Assembly: GCA_004369045.1 (NCBI GenBank)
Contig: ML213521.1
Span: forward strand, 133,571-197,570
Length of the DNA: 64,000 nucleotides
From: Heliocybe sulcata
Taxonomy: Eukaryota; Basidiomycota; Agaricomycetes; Gloeophyllales; Gloeophyllaceae
Direction of reading: 5' to 3'
In this document: one piece after another, positions 59,419 through 64,000 of the stretch
How the letters are laid out: every line of letters begins with the position of its first letter
Position numbering within the stretch: position 1 is the stretch's first letter
Position numbers and translations under genes: made by a program
The notes under the pieces: generated by a model
What the model was told of the DNA's origin: nothing
Seen by the model: the letters and a program-made list of their open reading frames with translations, nothing else
The model's database searches: none

Positions 59419-60777
59419 TCATATACCTTCACCTCCCGTGACCTCTAGCGTGGTCCCTGTCACGTAGGATGCCAATGGAGAGACCAGACTGTCCATACCA
59501 GTTTCGATCAATGAGGGGTAATAAATGGAGAAGAGCATATGACGCACAGCAATACGGCACCCGCGGCCTCCTCTGGTTCGGCACCGCGACCAAGTGGAAT
59601 GTTGCTGCTGAAGCTCTTCGCAGCACGCTCCTTCAAGCCCGGGATACCAAGCTCTACCTTCTTGCCGTCAATCTCAATGACTGCACCGTCTTCCCTGGCC
59701 TGCGTTAATCTGCACCCAACTACTAGTCAGCCCCATGCATTTTTCGGGGTTTGATGCGCTGAATAATACCTTGTCTTGACATAGCCGAATGCAACGGTGT
59801 TTGCACGAACGCCGAAGGAGCCCCACTCCCTCGCAATCGTCTTCGTCAGGCCGATCACGCCAGCCTTGGCGGTAGAGTAGTTGGCCTGGCCGACGTTGCC
59901 GTGAAGACCGGCGAGCGAGGAAACGTTGATGACGCAGCGGTTTTCTCGGGCTTTAGGGTCCTGAGAGGGCGGGAGACGGATCAATCAACTCAATATTGCC
60001 GGAAAAGAAGGAGAAGGGGTGCGCGCACTTTGATCCGCATGTGGGGAGCGGCTTCACGAACCAGGCGGAAGGGCGCGCGGACGTGGATGCGCATGATGGC
60101 ATCCCACGCATCGTCGGCAGTAGTGTGCAGCATGCGGTCGTATGTGAAGCCAGCTGCGAGGGTCGAAAATTAGGCATATAGGAAGAAACTCGAGGGCCTT
60201 GGACTCGCCGTTGTTGATAATGTGGTTGATCTTTCCAAATTTCCTAACCGATATATTTGGATAAGCGAAAAATACAGGCGCAAGCATGCTGAGACGCACT
60301 GTATCGTCGCGTCGATTATCCGCTTGGGGAAATCATGCGTGCCGACGTCACCGCCAAATGCCAGCCCATCTCCGCCTGCTTTCTTTATCTCGTCGACAAC
60401 TGCTTGCGCCTTGTCCCCCTCGAGGCTGCGAAGAGTCAGTCAGGGTTCTGCAATCACTCAAGACGTGACGTACTCCGCAACAACCACTTTGGCGCCCTCT
60501 TTCGCAAACAGTAACGAGATGGCTCGGCCGATGCCCTGAAAGTCGTGAAACGTTAATTCCGGTGTGCTCGGTCTGTGCAAGCATGTCTACCTGTCCAGCA
60601 CCTAGAAGACGGACACAGAGTCAGCACTCGCCGCCGTCGTCGAGAGCACAGATGTATTCCCATCTGGATGAAATGGCAGTGTACTCACCAGTGACAATCG
60701 CAACCTCTCCAGCGAGCAGTCCTCGCGAATATGAGTTGGTGAGGTGCCCGGAAATCTGGGTTAAGCGTTCAGCCATG
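59419..60777 (-). CDS. short-chain dehydrogenase/reductase, FabG-like
   Basis: Related to 3-oxoacyl-ACP reductases and hydroxyacyl dehydrogenases. The start MAERLTQISGHLTNSYSRGL is at 60775-60777. Exons give LLAGEVAIVTGAGQGIGRAI (TGxxxGIG cofactor motif), SLLFAKEGAKVVVADLEGDK, AQAVVDEIKKAGGDGLAFGG, FGKINHIINNG, FTYDRMLHTTADDAWDAIMR, IHVRAPFRLVRKAAPHMRIK, RENRCVINVSSLAGLHGNVG (catalytic Ser), QANYSTAKAGVIGLTKTIAR (YxxxK), EWGSFGVRANTVAFGYVKTR, LTQAREDGAVIEIDGKKVEL, IPLGRGAEPEEAAGAVLLLV and SPLASYVTGTTLEVTGGEGI, stop 59419-59421. The catalytic tetrad is intact. The VADLE motif after beta-2 hints at NAD preference. Substrate cannot be inferred; it may be mitochondrial or peroxisomal fatty acid metabolism. 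Confidence 0.9.
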
Positions 60778-62597
60778 GTTGTAGAGCGGCAAGGGGGTCC
60801 TCGTAGAAACCCCAGCGACGAAGGGCGCGGGCTTATGAGTGTGTTCGTTGAAGCAGTGTGTCATCTGAATCACGCTGCAGAGGAAGCTTCGCCTTCGCCT
60901 AAAGTTATCTACTCCGGCAAGATCGCATCCGGTTGCCGGTCCCCCGTGGGGTTCTTATTGGTTCGCTCGGGAGGGCTACGTCGGTATTGCAGTCACCTGT
61001 CCCACAATCCTGACAACAAACATAGTCGACTGCCGCTCCTCTTGAAGCATTCAACCTCAAATATTCTACCTGTCCTCAAAATCGAAATCACAGGTCGTCT
61101 TACGAGTCCGACTTATGCGGGCACTGCGCGTCCTGATGGTTCTCATGAATTGGAATCGGTGAAGTCGGCTCGATGACGCCTATTTCATCAGTCGGAGAGG
61201 CCTCCTGGTGGGTGCTACATATCGGTGGTTGATACTGGCCGGGGTGGTCGATCTTTCAAATTCGCCCGTCCACAGAGAGAACCAGAAGGCGGATCACCAC
61301 AGCATCGTAATTGCGTGCACAATAACTCACTATTGATTGTCTACAATATGGGCTTGGGCATGCCTGTCTTGCGGTCTACATCACCGTTGCTCTGCTGGGA
61401 TGCCGTATCGGTTACCGTCTGACGCCCGCACTTCCGAGGCTGTTTGATCTAAACTGCCTGGCGCATGGTATCTGAAATACACGCTCTTCACGGTCTTACT
61501 GAGCGCCTCAGTGCCGATATGCGCTTACTCCGAAATTCGGCGGTAATTCTTCCTGGGTCTGCTCGCCGCAAAGGATCAACGCTTCAGTTGACCGTGTCGT
61601 GATTCGCGAAGCCGTTCAACCTACGGTTTACGAGATCATTTCAAGTTTTTGTGAAACTCAAGCCGACCTTGCCATGCCATCTACAGCCAATGCGTGTCCA
61701 GGCAATCTAATGCATATGACTGCACGGGATCCCAAGCCTTTGAACCATCGATGCTTTGTGGCTTGAAACCCCCGCTGTGTTTCCTCCCCTGCGCAGGTCA
61801 AGCGCTGGCATATACAATAAATATTGATGCAATTACTTCTGGTGGTCTCCGCAGTCAACCAAAAGCACCTTGATTGATCCTGGCGGTGTATATCTGGGAT
61901 CTCTAGCGCGTTTCTCGGTTCAGTAGGCCCGCAAAACCTGACCACGGAAATCCGAACCCTAATCCCACGGATTGACGACTATTTTCGATCTACGACATGG
62001 TCGGATAACAAGGAGATAAGATGTGATGTGATGTGTACGCCAGATCTCACCACCTTTGGGTATAGTCCTCTTAAACGCAGATTACAGCCAACCGCTACAC
62101 CGTGTCAAAACATAATTCAACGTCGTTCAGCCAAGGGCAGCGTGATATATTTCTCCGTAGTCTTCTATCCAAATATACTGGATGCCAGGCTTCGAAGTAC
62201 CACCAGCATGCTGCTCCCCACCATACCGTCGTTAGAGCAATCTTGCTGTTCCAGACTCCCAAAGGAGCCACACCCAAAAGTTCTCACCTGCGCTCGGGCC
62301 CGCAAGTGAACTTCTTGCTCCGTTCTCCCACAAGCCCACCTCTCCGTACTCACATACCTTGCCGCATTATCATCGGAATCATACGGCGGCCTGCCTTGAC
62401 AATGTCCGCACGCCTCCCCAGCACGGTTCCCGGAACGAATTCGGAAGATCTCGTCTCAATAAGCAGGCACCTCTCGCTCCCTCTGAGAATCTTGCCTCAG
62501 CAAACTGAATAGGCTATATATGTGAATCTCGCCTGCGCTCACATATAAGCTCATTTAGCTGCCTGCTGGATGCCCCTCCCTTCAGCCCGTATACACC
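60778..62597. other. 1.8-kb divergent upstream region, no gene seen
   Basis: Lies between the starts of the SDR gene (-) and the Ato-like transporter (+). The frame 60562-61176 is mostly antisense to the SDR gene and lacks features. A TATA-like box is at 62515. Confidence 0.45.
62515..62522 (+). promoter_or_regulatory. TATA-like box before the Ato-like gene
   Basis: CTATATAT lies about 80 bases upstream of the start codon. Confidence 0.4.
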
Positions 62598-63806
62598 ATG
62601 TCAGAGGGTGTATCAGTCGTCAGGCGCGACTCGTATAGCGAGAGCAGCAGCAGCAATGAGAAGATGAAGAAGCAGCCGCAGCAGTACGTGTCCGAGGTCA
62701 GACCCAGTCCACAACCAGTGTACTATCCCCCGCCGCCTCCGCCGCGGTTCGCGAACCCGGTACGTACCTCCCTTGCCGTCCAAAAGAAGTTAAGCAGTGG
62801 GTGACCGAGCTTTGTTAGACGTCGCTCGGAATGCTGGCTTATGGGACGGTGTTCCTATGCTCGTCGCTCATTACTCTGGGTACCGGGAACGTGCACACGC
62901 CGAATATGGTCCTGGTATTTGCCATGTTGTACGTAGGGAGAGTGCTTGATGCCGATTATGAGACTGAATGGTCGTTGCAGTTACGGCGGAATCATGCAGA
63001 CCTTGGTTGGCATGTGGTCGTTCTTCCTGGGGTGCGTTATCATGTTGAACGTGGCAGCCTCCTGAACCTTGACTAACGATTTCGATTCTGACGCGGACAG
63101 TAACACGTTTGGCGGGTAAGGGCGACTTTACCCCGGACGAGATGCCTCGATTAATATAGCCGGCCAATAGTGTGGTGTTCTCGACGTATGGCGGCTTCAA
63201 CTTCACGTATGGAGCTCTGTACCTGCCCAGGATTGGTCTAGCGTGAGTTTCTAAAGTCTCTTCTTGTTCCTTCCGAGACTGAAGAAGGCTACAGTCAAGC
63301 GTATTCAGTCAATGGAGTCGTCACGGAAGAGTTTACCCATGCCATCGGAATTTTCTTGGCTATCTGGTGGTAAGTGATCTGTTATGGGAAGGCACAATGC
63401 AATCACCCACTCTGCAACATCTACGCAGCTGGATAACCTTCTTGTTCTGGTGGGCATCATCGATTCTTACCTGCAATGTCCTTGCTAAATACATTTCGCC
63501 AGCATCGGGTCACTCCGGACTACGTTGTCCGTCGTGTTCACTCTCGGTTCGACCGTATGCGCTCTCGCATGCCTCTCTGCTAGTACTTTCACTGGTGCGT
63601 CTGCTTATGGCCGATACGTGATGCACGGACGTCCTCTCAATGCCTCGTGTCCAGGCAACGCCCATCTGAATACCGCCGGGGGCGCTTTGGGTATTGTCGC
63701 GACCTTTGGGGCTTATTACGGCGGACTGTCGAGTCTCTACTCTGGTGAATGCACCTTCAAGGCCATCCGATTGCCGCCTCTGGTGTTGACGTTCGAGAAC
63801 GCGTGA
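62598..63806 (+). CDS. GPR1/FUN34/YaaH (Ato) family membrane transporter
   Basis: The family carries acetate or succinate across the plasma membrane with six membrane spans. The start MSEGVSVVRRDSYSESSSSN at 62598 begins a cytosolic tail ending PPPPPPRFANP, the N-terminal family motif (NPxxLG). Exons then give TSLGMLAYGTVFLCSSLITL, NMVLVFAM, then YGGIMQTLVGMWSFFLG, NTFGG (a 15-base exon), VVFSTYGGFNFTYGALYLPR, AYSVNGVVTEEFTHAIGIFL, a span with TFLF, IGSLRTTLSVVFTLGSTVCA, and after an intron NTAGGALGIVATFGAYYGGL, SSLYSGECTFKAIRLPPLVL, stop 63804-63806. The spans follow the usual order. The exon near 63,430 has a predicted donor inside TTCTGGTGGG, which I judge best because it restores the fifth span. 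Confidence 0.85.
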
Positions 63807-64000
63807 GGAGAAGAGATCGCGGGATGTTGTACGCCACAAGGGCGGAGGGTGGTTCGTGTGACTTGGGCACCTTAGGCAGGAGGGATTCACCGACGTCATG
63901 ACCCATTAGGCCATTTACTGTGCAGGCCGGATATGGCCCGACTGGCCTCATCGGACACGATGCTGGCCTATAGTGACCAAATATAGATTTTCCTAATTTG
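63807..64000. other. 3' flank of the Ato-like gene
   Basis: Nothing further is recognised up to the end of the window. Confidence 0.5.

Noticed and set aside
60562-61176. 204-codon plus-strand frame at the 5' end of the SDR gene
   Set aside because: Its first third is antisense to the SDR start exons and the rest shows nothing recognisable.

Overview
The window is nuclear DNA of a fungus, most likely a basidiomycete of the Agaricomycetes. Genes are dense and carry many short GT-AG introns (about 50-70 bases). Several families typical of that group are present: an NB-ARC/TPR protein with a four-helix N-terminal domain, a copper-fist regulator, an Erf4-type protein and a large Ser/Pro-rich protein I do not recognise. 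I found no ribosomal RNA and no standard tRNA. Species-level placement is not possible from the sequence alone.

Layout. 1-4.8 kb: 3' part of ALG1 (+), SDO1/SBDS (-), an amphiphysin-like BAR-SH3 protein (+). 4.8-8 kb: gene-poor, with a 668-bp inverted-repeat transposon. 8-12 kb: mitochondrial ClpP (-) and Brl1/Brr6 (+) on a shared promoter, then a SERF-like small protein (-). 12-14.7 kb: no convincing gene. 14.7-23.6 kb: four + strand genes: SSN6/CYC8 corepressor, Erf4-like, HEM3 and a UBE2W-type E2. 24-28.2 kb: copper-fist factor (-) and ISA1 (+), with an 851-bp transposon of the same structural type between them. 28.8-32.5 kb: the NB-ARC/TPR gene (-). 33.2-37 kb: the Ser/Pro-rich gene (-). 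39.3-43 kb: a FAD monooxygenase and a coiled-coil, HAUS1-like protein (both -). 43.4-56.6 kb: RGP1, a PSP1-domain protein, APC11 (-), CSN7, mitochondrial-type glutamyl-tRNA synthetase and a GT25-like enzyme. 57.4-63.8 kb: a kinase-like gene (-), a short-chain dehydrogenase (-) and a GPR1/FUN34/YaaH transporter (+).

Most genes are housekeeping and do not form a pathway cluster. There are loose themes: ubiquitin control (APC11, CSN7, UBE2W), haem and iron-sulphur metabolism (HEM3, ISA1, copper-fist factor) and Golgi traffic (RGP1, Erf4-like).

The strongest unusual signal is in the NB-ARC/TPR gene. Its exons from about 28,856 to 31,800 contain only about nine CpG dinucleotides in 2.9 kb. The adjoining exons for the N-terminal effector domain and the flanking DNA have normal CpG density. 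The other notable signals are two transposons that share end sequence and 6-bp target duplications, one of them carrying a tRNA-like relic, and several extreme splicing arrangements: a 6-base exon in ClpP, an ATG-only coding exon, a stop-only coding exon and a stopless intron whose length is a multiple of three.
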